Notes under the pieces: generated by a model
The model's database searches: none
What the model was told of the DNA's origin: nothing
Seen by the model: the letters and a program-made list of their open reading frames with translations, nothing else
NCBI RefSeq assembly: GCF_001040705.1
Contig: NZ_CVQP01000001.1
Span: 798,324-862,323, forward strand
Direction: 5' to 3'
From: Rhodococcus sp. RD6.2
GTDB taxonomy: Bacteria; Actinomycetota; Actinomycetes; Mycobacteriales; Mycobacteriaceae
Length of the DNA stretch: 64,000 nt
Translations under genes and position numbers: made by a program
Shown: in pieces, positions 26,551 through 37,654 of the stretch
How positions within the stretch are numbered: position 1 is the stretch's first letter
How the letters are laid out: each line of letters opens with the position of its first letter

Positions 26551-28293
26551 TCACGCTCGGGGGGAGGACAGGAGCAACTCGGTGTTGTGGTCGACCGTGC
26601 CGCCCAACCGCGCCGGATCGGCATGGATGTCGTTGAACGACAATTCGCGATACAACGACGCCAGCCCCGCCGGTGAGAAGTCGCCGTGCTTCGCCTCGTA
26701 GGGGCTGTCCGCCTCGATCAACGTGGTCAGCAGTGACAGCGTTCCGTCCGCATTGTCGACGACCTCCACGATCCGCGCGTGCTGGGGGAAGTCGACGTGT
26801 GAAGCGGTGTTGATCTCCCAGAACCCCTGCGCGGGTGTCGGGCCCGGGTGCGGCGTGATCCGGTTGTCGTGGGTGTGTCCGTTGACCCACGCGAGGACGT
26901 TCGGGAATCGCTGCAGCAGCGCCACCAGTTCGCCGCCGCTGTGCCGCGCCTCGAGCGGGCGGGCCGGATCAGGGATCAGATTGTCCATCGAGGTGCTGGT
27001 GTGGTGGCTGAAGAGCAGGAACAGCACGTCCTCGCGGCTCTGCTCGACCGCACGCCCGTCGACACCGAAGTACCGGCTGCTGCCCTCGATCAGGGTCCGT
27101 TCGATCCATCGGAACTGGGCCTCGCCGAGCGAGCCGTCGACGAATCCCGCCGGGTTCGTCGAGTCCATGCCGATCCCCACGACGCCGGGCGCGATCTCGA
27201 AGGAGTAGTAGCCGATTCCGGTCTCGGCGGCGTCCAGCGCGAATCCGTGCCCGACGGGACCGGGGCCGGTCTGGGCGGGATCGAGGTGCGCGGCGATGTA
27301 CTCACGCGGCGTGAACGGCGCCCGGGACGGGTCCGGGGTGACGTGGCGCGGGGGAGAGGTGATCGCGGCGAGCGCGTTCAGGACGGCGCCCGGCCCCGAC
27401 TTCGTGGCCATCGCGACGGACATCGCCTCCTCGGGCGAGCCGGGCACCTCGATCTTGAGGTTGCCGGTGTACATGGCGTCCAGTGGCCCGATCCCGCTGG
27501 GGAGCGTGCCTGACACCGAGTCGTCGTGATTGCCGAAGACGCTGAACCAGGGGGTGTCGAGGCCCGGGCTCGTCACGGGCGTCAGCGCCGCGCCGAGCAA
27601 TCCCGGAATCTCGGGGAAGCCGGCCTGCTTGTACACGTCCGGGATCGGTGATTCGGGATTCCAGTACAGGTCCGAACCCGAGTTCTGCACGCCCTCGTAG
27701 CGGTCCGCGGCCCCCGTGTTCGGGATGAAGGTGCCGCCGTTCAGCGCGGTGAGGAACCAGCCGAGTTCGGCGTGCTCGTGGTTGTCGGTGTTGTCGCCCG
27801 TCGACACCACCGCATCGAATGCGCGACCGGTGTGCGGACCGGCCGCGACCGAGTTGACGCGCTGTACCAACGACACCAGACCCTGAGTGGTCAGTGTCTC
27901 GTGTGGGCGGAACGCCGAACCGTTGAACGGCGCGATGTACTCGAACCGCAGTGGGCACTGCGCGTCGATCACGTGGACGTCGGTGAGCTGGACCAGCGAC
28001 GCCATCGCCGTCCGGCGATCCTCGCGTCCGGATCTCGGCTCCGCGAGTTCGCCTCGGACGATCGTCGGCCACCCCGGTCCCGCGGTGAGCCTGCGGTAGC
28101 CGCCCGACCCGACCGGGGTCGCCACGGTTTCCAGCGTCGTGCCCGCGAACGACGCGGGCAATTCCGCTGCACCGGCGTGCCACGTGCCCCACGGGGAGCG
28201 CCCGAGGGCGGTTCCGAACGCCCCGACGCCGAGTGCGCTCGCGGCGCCGACACCGGCAAGGCCGAGGAAACCACGTCTGTTCACGTTCACCAT
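26551..28293 (-). CDS. Tat-exported metallophosphoesterase (TIGR03767-like)
   Basis: A 580-residue calcineurin-type phosphoesterase. The N-terminus has a Tat motif (NRRGFLGLAGVG) and hydrophobic segment. Metal-binding blocks are VQLTDVHVID, VSTGDNTDN, FGNHDD and, later, FLLFSHHTSTS and VNGHTHDNR, which is the full set for a binuclear centre. Length and the roughly 150-residue insertions between blocks fit the actinobacterial TIGR03767 group, whose substrate is not known. It acts outside the membrane and appears monocistronic. Confidence 0.85.
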   Translation of the reverse strand: MVNVNRRGFLGLAGVGAASALGVGAFGTALGRSPWGTWHAGAAELPASFAGTTLETVATPVGSGGYRRLTAGPGWPTIVRGELAEPRSGREDRRTAMASLVQLTDVHVIDAQCPLRFEYIAPFNGSAFRPHETLTTQGLVSLVQRVNSVAAGPHTGRAFDAVVSTGDNTDNHEHAELGWFLTALNGGTFIPNTGAADRYEGVQNSGSDLYWNPESPIPDVYKQAGFPEIPGLLGAALTPVTSPGLDTPWFSVFGNHDDSVSGTLPSGIGPLDAMYTGNLKIEVPGSPEEAMSVAMATKSGPGAVLNALAAITSPPRHVTPDPSRAPFTPREYIAAHLDPAQTGPGPVGHGFALDAAETGIGYYSFEIAPGVVGIGMDSTNPAGFVDGSLGEAQFRWIERTLIEGSSRYFGVDGRAVEQSREDVLFLLFSHHTSTSMDNLIPDPARPLEARHSGGELVALLQRFPNVLAWVNGHTHDNRITPHPGPTPAQGFWEINTASHVDFPQHARIVEVVDNADGTLSLLTTLIEADSPYEAKHGDFSPAGLASLYRELSFNDIHADPARLGGTVDHNTELLLSSPRA

Positions 28294-28406
28294 TCGGATG
28301 ACTGTAGGTCACCCTCTGGCAACCCGAGTGGACGTCGCGCGGACCGGTCTCTTCGTTTCGGGACACGTCGGGAACCCCGGGTGGGCCACATCCGCACACT
28401 CCTCCC

Positions 28407-28440
28407 TTGAGTGCTGGCACTCGCATGTATAGAGTGCTAG
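28407..28440 (+). promoter_or_regulatory. CIRCE element and promoter of groES-groEL1
   Basis: CTGGCACTC-N9-GAGTGCTAG (28414-28440) matches the HrcA-binding CIRCE consensus TTAGCACTC-N9-GAGTGCTAA with changes only at the outer bases. A -10-like TATAGA lies inside it. The region 28294-28406 upstream and the 127-base leader 28441-28567 show no further known element. Confidence 0.85.
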
Positions 28441-28567
28441 TTGGCGCTGACCCGGTCACGGCACCCGCGACGACGCGATCGGGGGACAGGGCCACATGCG
28501 TGAAAAGACGACACGCCCAGGGGAACAGCCCCGGGGCGCCTGAATCCCCCGAAAGTGGAGGCTCATC

Positions 28568-30594
<2,027 letters not shown>

Positions 30595-30602
30595 GTTTCA
30601 CC

Positions 30603-30646
30603 ACGACGAAGCCCCGGACGGGTTCGACCGTCCGGGGCTTCGTCGT
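30603..30646. terminator. Bidirectional terminator between groEL1 and whiB3
   Basis: Perfect 19-bp stem (30603-30621 with 30628-30646), six-base loop, followed by TGTT. It lies between the convergent groEL1 and whiB3 genes. Confidence 0.88.
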
Positions 30647-30660
30647 TGTTCAGGTGCTCG

Positions 30661-30954
30661 TCAGGAGGCGATCTTCTGGCGGAAGCGGCGCGTGTGCGCC
30701 TCCCGCTCGGCTTCGGACATCCCACCCCAGATGCCGTAGGGCTCACAGACGGTGAGGGCGTGGTTGCGGCATTGGGTCAGGACCGGGCATTGCCTGCACA
30801 TCTCCTTTGCCCGCATCTCGCGCTGCGCGCGGGCACGGCCTCGCTCGCCGTCTGGGTGGAAGAACATCGCGGAGTCGACGCCGCGGCAGAGTCCGTGCAT
30901 CTGCCAGTCCCAGATGTCGGCATTGGGGCCGGGGAGGTGATTTGGTTGCGGCAT
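30661..30954 (-). CDS. whiB3: Fe-S redox regulator WhiB3
   Basis: A 97-residue WhiB protein. Cluster ligands: Cys in HGLCRG (about residue 22) and three in EMCRQCPVLTQC, then the GIWGGMSEAER turn and a basic tail. The N-terminus PQPNHLPGPNADIWDWQ matches WhiB3 of mycobacteria, which senses NO/O2 and controls lipid anabolism. ATG 30954 is preceded by GGAGATGGA. Location beside groEL1 and divergent from the sigD cluster is the same as in M. tuberculosis. Confidence 0.95.
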   Translation of the reverse strand: MPQPNHLPGPNADIWDWQMHGLCRGVDSAMFFHPDGERGRARAQREMRAKEMCRQCPVLTQCRNHALTVCEPYGIWGGMSEAEREAHTRRFRQKIAS

Positions 30955-31105
30955 TCCATCTCCTGACGTCGGCGGCTCGGGCACTGCTCTCACCGTGGCT
31001 GGGTCTGCACCTGCATCACAGCGAGTGCTCCCGGTGGGTGCGGAACCCAGTTCGCGAGTACGACTGTGAAGGTCGTTCACACAAGTACTCAATTTCAACA
31101 GCAAC

Positions 31106-31133
31106 GTTATAGTCGGCGTGGAAATCGAGTCAA
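31106..31133 (-). promoter_or_regulatory. Probable whiB3 promoter
   Basis: On the minus strand TTGACT (31133-31128) and TATAAC (31111-31106) are separated by 16 bases. This is close to the housekeeping consensus and predicts a start near 31099, hence a 5' leader of about 145 bases before the whiB3 ATG. Confidence 0.6.
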
Positions 31134-31221
31134 CAGTTCTGCGCGTGGTGATTTACATACCTCCACAGCGAGGAATTAACGCTCTGTTCATCGACATTGA
31201 CACTATTTCGTGATTCTTCGA

Positions 31222-31244
31222 GGAGGCGCCAAGGGTGCGCCTCC
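31222..31244. other. Hairpin in the whiB3-sigD intergenic region
   Basis: GGAGGCGC pairs with GCGCCTCC around a seven-base loop. There is no T-run and no adjacent gene end. Role unknown; possibly a remnant terminator. Confidence 0.35.
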
Positions 31245-31514
31245 GGTACGTGCGTACTGCACGATTTCCGCCGCTGTACTGGGAGTTCGTCGGGGTTCTC
31301 GAGCCGAAAGGCGTCGAGCGACGTGTTCGGGACGCTCCTGCGGGTGAGATCGCCTGCCGAGGCGGCCCTGGTCGTTATCGGCAATTGGCTCCCCATAAAA
31401 TGTGCTCAATATTTACGCAAGTCGAAATCGTAATGTGACCGAAACTGTCGAAGAACGCATCGGTAACAATTGGTGACGGCGCGGTGTCCGCGTCGGTTCG
31501 CTGCGACGCACCTC

Positions 31515-31520
31515 TACCCT
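31515..31520 (+). promoter_or_regulatory. -10 element of a leaderless gene
   Basis: TACCCT (TANNNT type) ends six bases before GTG 31527. Transcription would begin at or next to the start codon, giving a leaderless mRNA as is common in mycobacteria-like organisms. Confidence 0.5.
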
Positions 31521-31526
31521 TACGTC

Positions 31527-32330
31527 GTGTTCGCAACCCTCGCCGTCGACTCGCTCGACGCCATCGCATTCGGACCGGTGCCGGGTGGCGCCGTCCCGCC
31601 CGCAGTCGCGCCGCACGACCGGTGGTTGCGCGCCGTCGCGCTGGGTGGGCAGGGTCGTTACGCCGCCGCCCGCACCGAACTCGCCGTGCTGCGCCGCAGT
31701 CGGGCCGGTGCCGTCCTCGACTCGCTCGTGGCAAGTACCGAGGCATCACTGCTGCGGCAACTCGGATGGCACCGGCTCGCGTCCGCCCACGACGGCCGCG
31801 CGCTCGCCGTCCTCGGCGATTCGCAGGCTCCGGGTGCCAGGGCCGCGCGCTGCGACGCGGTGACCGGACTGGCCGCCGACGCCCTCGGATGTGGCCGATT
31901 GGATCTCGGGTTCCGTCTGCTCGAACGGTGCGCAGACCTCCTCGCCGACGCAAGCCCCGACCTGTGGCGCCAACGGATCAGACTGCACTGGGTGACGGCC
32001 GAGATGTCCCTCGCCTCGGGCGACGCGGTCCAGGGTCTCGTGAACGCGAGGCGCGCACTCGAATTCGCGAACGGGTCACCCTCGGTGCGGCACCAGGTCA
32101 AGTCGGAACTGCTCGTCGCGGCCGCCGTCAGTGCCGGACCCGACACTGCCGCGGCCGTCGACCCGGCTCTCCGCGTCCTCGCGCGCTGCGACGAACACGA
32201 TCTCGTCCCTCTCCGCTGGGCCGCCTCGATGCTGCTGTGCGGGGTCGCGCCGGCGCCCCGCTTCCTGGAGGTTCGCCAACGCGCCGAGGCCTCGGTTGTG
32301 GCCGCAGGCGGGCGATTCCGAGAATCGTGA
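31527..32330 (+). CDS. Rv3415c-like helical-repeat protein upstream of sigD
   Basis: A 267-residue protein made of paired helices rich in Ala, Leu and Arg (for example RWLRAVALGGQGRYAAARTELAVL and LLRQLGWHRLASAHDGRALAVLG), consistent with TPR-like repeats. It occupies the place of M. tuberculosis Rv3415c, just before sigD. No enzyme motif and no signal peptide. GTG 31527 is chosen because a TANNNT -10 element lies at the right distance for a leaderless start. A protein-interaction role in the SigD cluster is inferred. Confidence 0.7.
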   Translation: MFATLAVDSLDAIAFGPVPGGAVPPAVAPHDRWLRAVALGGQGRYAAARTELAVLRRSRAGAVLDSLVASTEASLLRQLGWHRLASAHDGRALAVLGDSQAPGARAARCDAVTGLAADALGCGRLDLGFRLLERCADLLADASPDLWRQRIRLHWVTAEMSLASGDAVQGLVNARRALEFANGSPSVRHQVKSELLVAAAVSAGPDTAAAVDPALRVLARCDEHDLVPLRWAASMLLCGVAPAPRFLEVRQRAEASVVAAGGRFRES

Positions 32331-32421
32331 CGGAAGGTCGCTATCCTTCAAGCGTTCCGCCATCCGGTCGGGAGCGCTCCGTCACAGGCGCGCCACTGTA
32401 ACGCCAGGACTTTGTCTGTCG

Positions 32422-33000
32422 ATGAGTAGTACGAGCGAGGAGTTGGACTCAGCCGTCGCTGCGGCAGCGCAGGGCGATCGGGTTGCTTTGGCTCGAGTTC
32501 TGGAGTTTGTCCGACCCATGGTCGTGCGCTATTGCCGATCACGGGTCGGAGCCGCGGAACGGGGACACCTGTCCGCGGACGATGTGGCGCAGGAGGTGTG
32601 CCTGGCTGTGATGACGGCCCTACCCCGATATCGGGACCAGGGGCGGCCGTTCATGGCATTCGTGTACGGGATTGCCTCGCACAAGGTGGCCGATGCACAC
32701 CGAAGCGCGGGACGTAACCGATCCGAGTCGATGGCCGAAGTACCAGATGTGGTCTCGGTTGACGAAGGGCCGGAACAACTCGCCCTCGATTCCGAGACGA
32801 GCAGGCAGGTCAACTCCCTGCTCGCCACACTGTCCGACAAGCATCGAGAAATCGTCATCCTTCGACTGGTAGTGGGTCTGTCCGCGGAGGAAACGGCGGC
32901 CGCCGTCGGGAGTACGGCGGGAGCAGTACGAGTAGCCCAGCACCGGGCGCTCGCGAAATTGAAGACCGAAGTAGCGAAAGCGGGTGAGATGTATGGCTAG
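32422..33000 (+). CDS. sigD: ECF RNA polymerase sigma factor SigD
   Basis: A 192-residue ECF sigma factor. Region 2 (residues about 25-95) includes LSADDVAQEVCLAVMTALPRY, the -10-recognition helix; region 4 (about 135-180) has LSDKHREIVILRLVVGLSAEETAAAVGSTAGAVRVAQHRALAKLK. Both match SigD. In mycobacteria SigD acts in stationary phase and starvation and is held by RsdA, whose gene follows with an eight-base overlap. No ribosome site is strong; ATG 32422 is the first codon giving the full region 2. Confidence 0.95.
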   Translation: MSSTSEELDSAVAAAAQGDRVALARVLEFVRPMVVRYCRSRVGAAERGHLSADDVAQEVCLAVMTALPRYRDQGRPFMAFVYGIASHKVADAHRSAGRNRSESMAEVPDVVSVDEGPEQLALDSETSRQVNSLLATLSDKHREIVILRLVVGLSAEETAAAVGSTAGAVRVAQHRALAKLKTEVAKAGEMYG

Positions 33001-34009
33001 GGGGAACAGGCGTGGCCACGGTAAGTGGTCACGGCAACACAATGCGTCCGACGCCGACCTCACCCCGTCGCAGGGTGATCCGTTTGCCGAGGAGACGACG
33101 GGCGGTCAGCCGTTCGACCTTGCAGCGGTACAGCGTGACGACGCCCTCATCGACGCTCTCGCGAGCGGTGGTGACGTCCCCACCGCCACTGCGGAGGAGT
33201 ACCGGCTCGCCTCGCTGCTGGCCGGCTGGAGGGCCGAGATAGTGGCCCCCGAACTCCCTGCGGGCCCGACGCTCGACGAGGTCGCTGCGGCCGTCGACGC
33301 CGAGATCGCGCGCGAGCAGACCCCGCGGCGCGGTTCGCTCCGACTGCTGCGCCCGGTCGCGGGCGCCGCAGCGGCGATCGCGGTCGTGATGGCAGGAATC
33401 ACCGTCGGGTCGTACAACGCCCAGCCCGGTGATCCGTTGTGGAAGGTCAAGTCGGTCGTCTTCACGGAGCGCGCCAACTCGACCGTCGCCGGCATCGACA
33501 CGAAGAACAACCTCGAGGAAGCCGAGCGGATGATCCGCTCCGGCGACTCCGAGGGTGCGATGGCCGTGCTGGAGTCCGCGAGCAAGCGCGTCGGTGCCGT
33601 GAGTGATTCGGCGAAGCGCGACGAGTTGAACGCCTGGCACGACCGTCTGATGGCCGACGCCACCGCCACCGCCACGAGTGCGCTTCCCGTTCCGCCTCCG
33701 CTGGTTCCCGGCGTCACGACGACGTTGCCGGTTCCGGTGGTCACGACGCTGCCGGGGATCCCCCCGACCACGGTGCCGGAGTATCCGACGGACGCTCTCG
33801 TCAGGCCGACGTTGCCGGTGACGGAGCTTCCCCTCGAGACAACCGTCACGGGCGTTCCGCCCGTGACGACGTCGCCGCCCCCGGGACCCGAGATCGTTCT
33901 CACCCCGGATACCGGCTCGACGGCACCGAAGCCGACCACTGCGGTCCCCACGACGGAGAAGACGCAGAGCGAGACGCGGCAGTTGTCGCCCGAGGCGCCC
34001 ACGAGCTAG
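32993..34009 (+). CDS. rsdA: Membrane anti-sigma-D factor RsdA
   Basis: A 338-residue single-pass protein. The cytoplasmic part carries the anti-sigma motif DDALIDALASGG (about residues 45-57) typical of RsdA. One transmembrane helix (about residues 122-140, VAGAAAAIAVVMAGITVG) follows. The outside part has a helical domain and a long Pro/Thr/Val-rich tail. RsdA is degraded by regulated proteolysis to free SigD. It starts inside sigD, so the two are coupled. The tail is longer than in the M. tuberculosis protein. Confidence 0.88.
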   Translation: MARGNRRGHGKWSRQHNASDADLTPSQGDPFAEETTGGQPFDLAAVQRDDALIDALASGGDVPTATAEEYRLASLLAGWRAEIVAPELPAGPTLDEVAAAVDAEIAREQTPRRGSLRLLRPVAGAAAAIAVVMAGITVGSYNAQPGDPLWKVKSVVFTERANSTVAGIDTKNNLEEAERMIRSGDSEGAMAVLESASKRVGAVSDSAKRDELNAWHDRLMADATATATSALPVPPPLVPGVTTTLPVPVVTTLPGIPPTTVPEYPTDALVRPTLPVTELPLETTVTGVPPVTTSPPPGPEIVLTPDTGSTAPKPTTAVPTTEKTQSETRQLSPEAPTS

Positions 34010-34056
34010 AACCGAGAACGGCCCGACGAGCACTGCTCGTCGGGCCGTTCTCGGTT
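34010..34056. terminator. Bidirectional terminator between rsdA and DUF5319 gene
   Basis: Perfect 23-bp arms (34010-34032 and 34034-34056) around one central base. It starts right after the rsdA stop and lies between convergent genes. Confidence 0.88.
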
Positions 34057-34080
34057 CGAGTGCCGGAGTGCGCGTCCCGG

Positions 34081-34485
34081 TCAGGCGTCGAAACCGTCTC
34101 CGTGGAGTGCCTCGTTCATCGACGCGTCGGCGTAGCCGCGGCAGTAGTCCCACGTGACGTAGGCCTCGGGGACCGGATCGTATGCGGGCTCGTGGGGGCG
34201 GACCGTGCCGTCGACGAGCAGCTGGAGCAGGTTCGCTCGCAGCATGTCCCAGTCGTGGTAGTGGTCCTGTTGGCAGTCGTCGCAACAGACGACCAGGCCG
34301 CGAATTCCGCGATGCGCCAACAGTGCCTCGTAGACCGCGAGGTCCGCCAGGTCTTCTTCGACGGCGAGGCGCTCATGGGGGTCGAGGGGCTGGCCCGGCT
34401 CGAGTGCATCCAGCGCGGCGGACGGGTCGGACGGGTCGCCGGCGAACGGGTCCGGCGGCAGACCGGGAGGCAATTGATCACGCAC
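34081..34485 (-). CDS. DUF5319 protein, Rv3412-like
   Basis: A 134-residue acidic cytoplasmic protein. A Pro/Asp-rich start (QLPPGLPPDPFAGDPSDPSA) is followed by VVCCDDCQQDHYHDWDMLRANLLQLL, whose CCDDC plus HYH could bind metal. Orientation opposite to its neighbours and the position between rsdA and guaB2 are the same as Rv3412. GTG 34485 gives the family length. Function unknown. Confidence 0.85.
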   Translation of the reverse strand: MRDQLPPGLPPDPFAGDPSDPSAALDALEPGQPLDPHERLAVEEDLADLAVYEALLAHRGIRGLVVCCDDCQQDHYHDWDMLRANLLQLLVDGTVRPHEPAYDPVPEAYVTWDYCRGYADASMNEALHGDGFDA

Positions 34486-34615
34486 AGCACCACGGTACGC
34501 AGCGCGGGGCACTCTGCGCCACCCGTCTGAGTCAACCGGGTTCGCCTGCACACGCGCGCAGCCGATACCATGGTGACCGGTCCGAGGGAATACTTCGCTG
34601 GGGATCGAGCATTGA

Positions 34616-36262
<1,647 letters not shown>

Positions 36263-36317
36263 CCGGACCCTTTCCCACGTCACTTGCGTCAACTACACAT
36301 CGAAGAAAGGGGCGCGC

Positions 36318-37457
36318 GTGCGCGACCTCGTTGAGATCGGTATGGGCAGAACCGCCCGTCGCACCTACGAGCTGGACGATATCGACATCGTTCCGTCCCG
36401 TCGGACCCGTTCGTCGAAGGAGGTGTCGACCACCTGGCAGCTCGATGCCTACCGGTTCGACATCCCGGTTCTGACGCATCCGACGGATGCGCTGGTGTCG
36501 CCGTCGTTCGCGATCGAGATGGGTCGCCGCGGTGGCCTCGGCGTCATCAACGGCGAGGGACTGTGGGGCAGGCACGCGGACGTCGAGGCGAAGCTCGCCG
36601 AACTCGTGCACCTCGCGGAGACGGACGAGGATCCGGATGCGCCGATCGCTCGTCTGCAGGAGCTGCATGCCGCGCCGATCCAGGCGAACCTGCTGGCGGC
36701 CGCGGTCGCACAGGTGCGTGACGCGGGCGTGACGACAGCGGTCCGGGTCAGCCCCCAGAACGCTCGTGCGCTCACTCCCGAGCTGATCAAGGCCGGTATC
36801 GACCTGCTGGTCATCCACGGCACGATCATCTCCGCCGAGCACGTCGCGAACAGCGGGAGCGAGCCGCTCAACCTCAAGACCTTCATCTCGGAGCTCGACG
36901 TGCCCGTGGTCGCGGGTGGCGTCAGCGATCACCGCACGGCGCTGCACCTGATGCGCACCGGCGCTGCCGGCGTCATCGTCGGTTACGGCTCGACCGAGGG
37001 TGCGACGACGACCGGTGAGGTGCTCGGCATCGGTGTCCCGATGGCGACCGCCATCGCGGACGCCGCCGCTGCGCGACGCGACTACCTGGACGAGACCGGT
37101 GGCCGGTACGTCCACGTGATCGCGGACGGCGACATCGCGACGTCGGGTGATCTGGCCAAGGCGATCGCGTGTGGCGCGGACGCGGCCGTGCTGGGTGCCC
37201 CGCTCGCCGCATCGGCGGAAGCGGCGGGAGGCGGCTGGTTCTGGCCGTCGGCGGCTGCGCATCCGTCGGTGCCGCGTGGCGCGCTGCTGCCCGTCGCATT
37301 CGGTGATCGTCCGAGCCTGGACCAGGTGCTGACGGGTCCGTCCAACGACCCGTTCGGTTCGCTGAACCTGGTGGGCGGACTGCGCCGCTCGATGGCGAAG
37401 TCGGGCTACTCGACCCTCAAGGAGTTCCAGAAGGTGGGCCTGACGGTCCGCGCCTGA
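36318..37457 (+). CDS. guaB3: GuaB3-family IMP dehydrogenase-related protein
   Basis: A 379-residue barrel protein of the IMPDH/GMP reductase family that lacks CBS domains. Blocks: RRTRSSKEVSTTWQLD, TDALVSPSFAIEMGRRGGLGV, and DGDIATSGDLAKAIACGADAAVLG. Actinobacterial GuaB3 proteins lack the normal IMPDH loop Cys context; activity is debated and some act as GMP reductase. AAAGGGG precedes the start. Co-transcribed with guaB2, as in mycobacteria. Confidence 0.95.
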   Translation: MRDLVEIGMGRTARRTYELDDIDIVPSRRTRSSKEVSTTWQLDAYRFDIPVLTHPTDALVSPSFAIEMGRRGGLGVINGEGLWGRHADVEAKLAELVHLAETDEDPDAPIARLQELHAAPIQANLLAAAVAQVRDAGVTTAVRVSPQNARALTPELIKAGIDLLVIHGTIISAEHVANSGSEPLNLKTFISELDVPVVAGGVSDHRTALHLMRTGAAGVIVGYGSTEGATTTGEVLGIGVPMATAIADAAAARRDYLDETGGRYVHVIADGDIATSGDLAKAIACGADAAVLGAPLAASAEAAGGGWFWPSAAAHPSVPRGALLPVAFGDRPSLDQVLTGPSNDPFGSLNLVGGLRRSMAKSGYSTLKEFQKVGLTVRA

Positions 37458-37473
37458 CCCGCCGCCTGCTCGT

Positions 37474-37522
37474 CGTGAACGGACCGTTCGGACCCGCTGA
37501 GGGTCCGAACGGTCCGTTCACG
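37474..37522. terminator. Large terminator palindrome after guaB3
   Basis: Perfect 22-bp arms (37474-37495 with 37501-37522) around GCTGA. Each arm itself contains a palindrome, GAACGGNCCGTTC, also present in the hairpin at 47247. Confidence 0.85.
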
Positions 37523-37654
37523 TCTGTCGGGGTCGTGATGCGCAGGGTTTCTGGTACGTCCCGTTACGGTTAGGGCACCCTTGTGGGATCGGTCACAGCT
37601 CCGGGGTGCATACTGACGGGTAACAACCAGGTTCACGGTAGTGGAGGTCTCCTG

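Larger units (their letters stand above)
30955..31526. other. 572-base intergenic region upstream of whiB3
   Basis: No convincing gene. It holds the whiB3 promoter (31106-31133), a GGAGGCGC/GCGCCTCC hairpin (31222-31244), and an A+T-richer stretch 31080-31210. Short open frames on both strands have no recognisable features. The large size fits a heavily regulated whiB promoter region. Confidence 0.6.

Noticed and set aside
31130-31409. Short minus-strand open frames in the whiB3-sigD gap
   Set aside because: No ribosome site, no protein-like pattern, and two overlapping frames of similar quality; nothing distinguishes either.
32390-32427. GTAACGC followed by CGATGA just before sigD, as a possible SigD-type promoter
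   Set aside because: The second element overlaps the sigD start codon, so it cannot be the -10 of this gene; the consensus is also not certain enough from memory.
37560-37654. A KstR-type operator before choD
   Set aside because: I looked for TNNAACNNGTTNNA and found no match in this interval.
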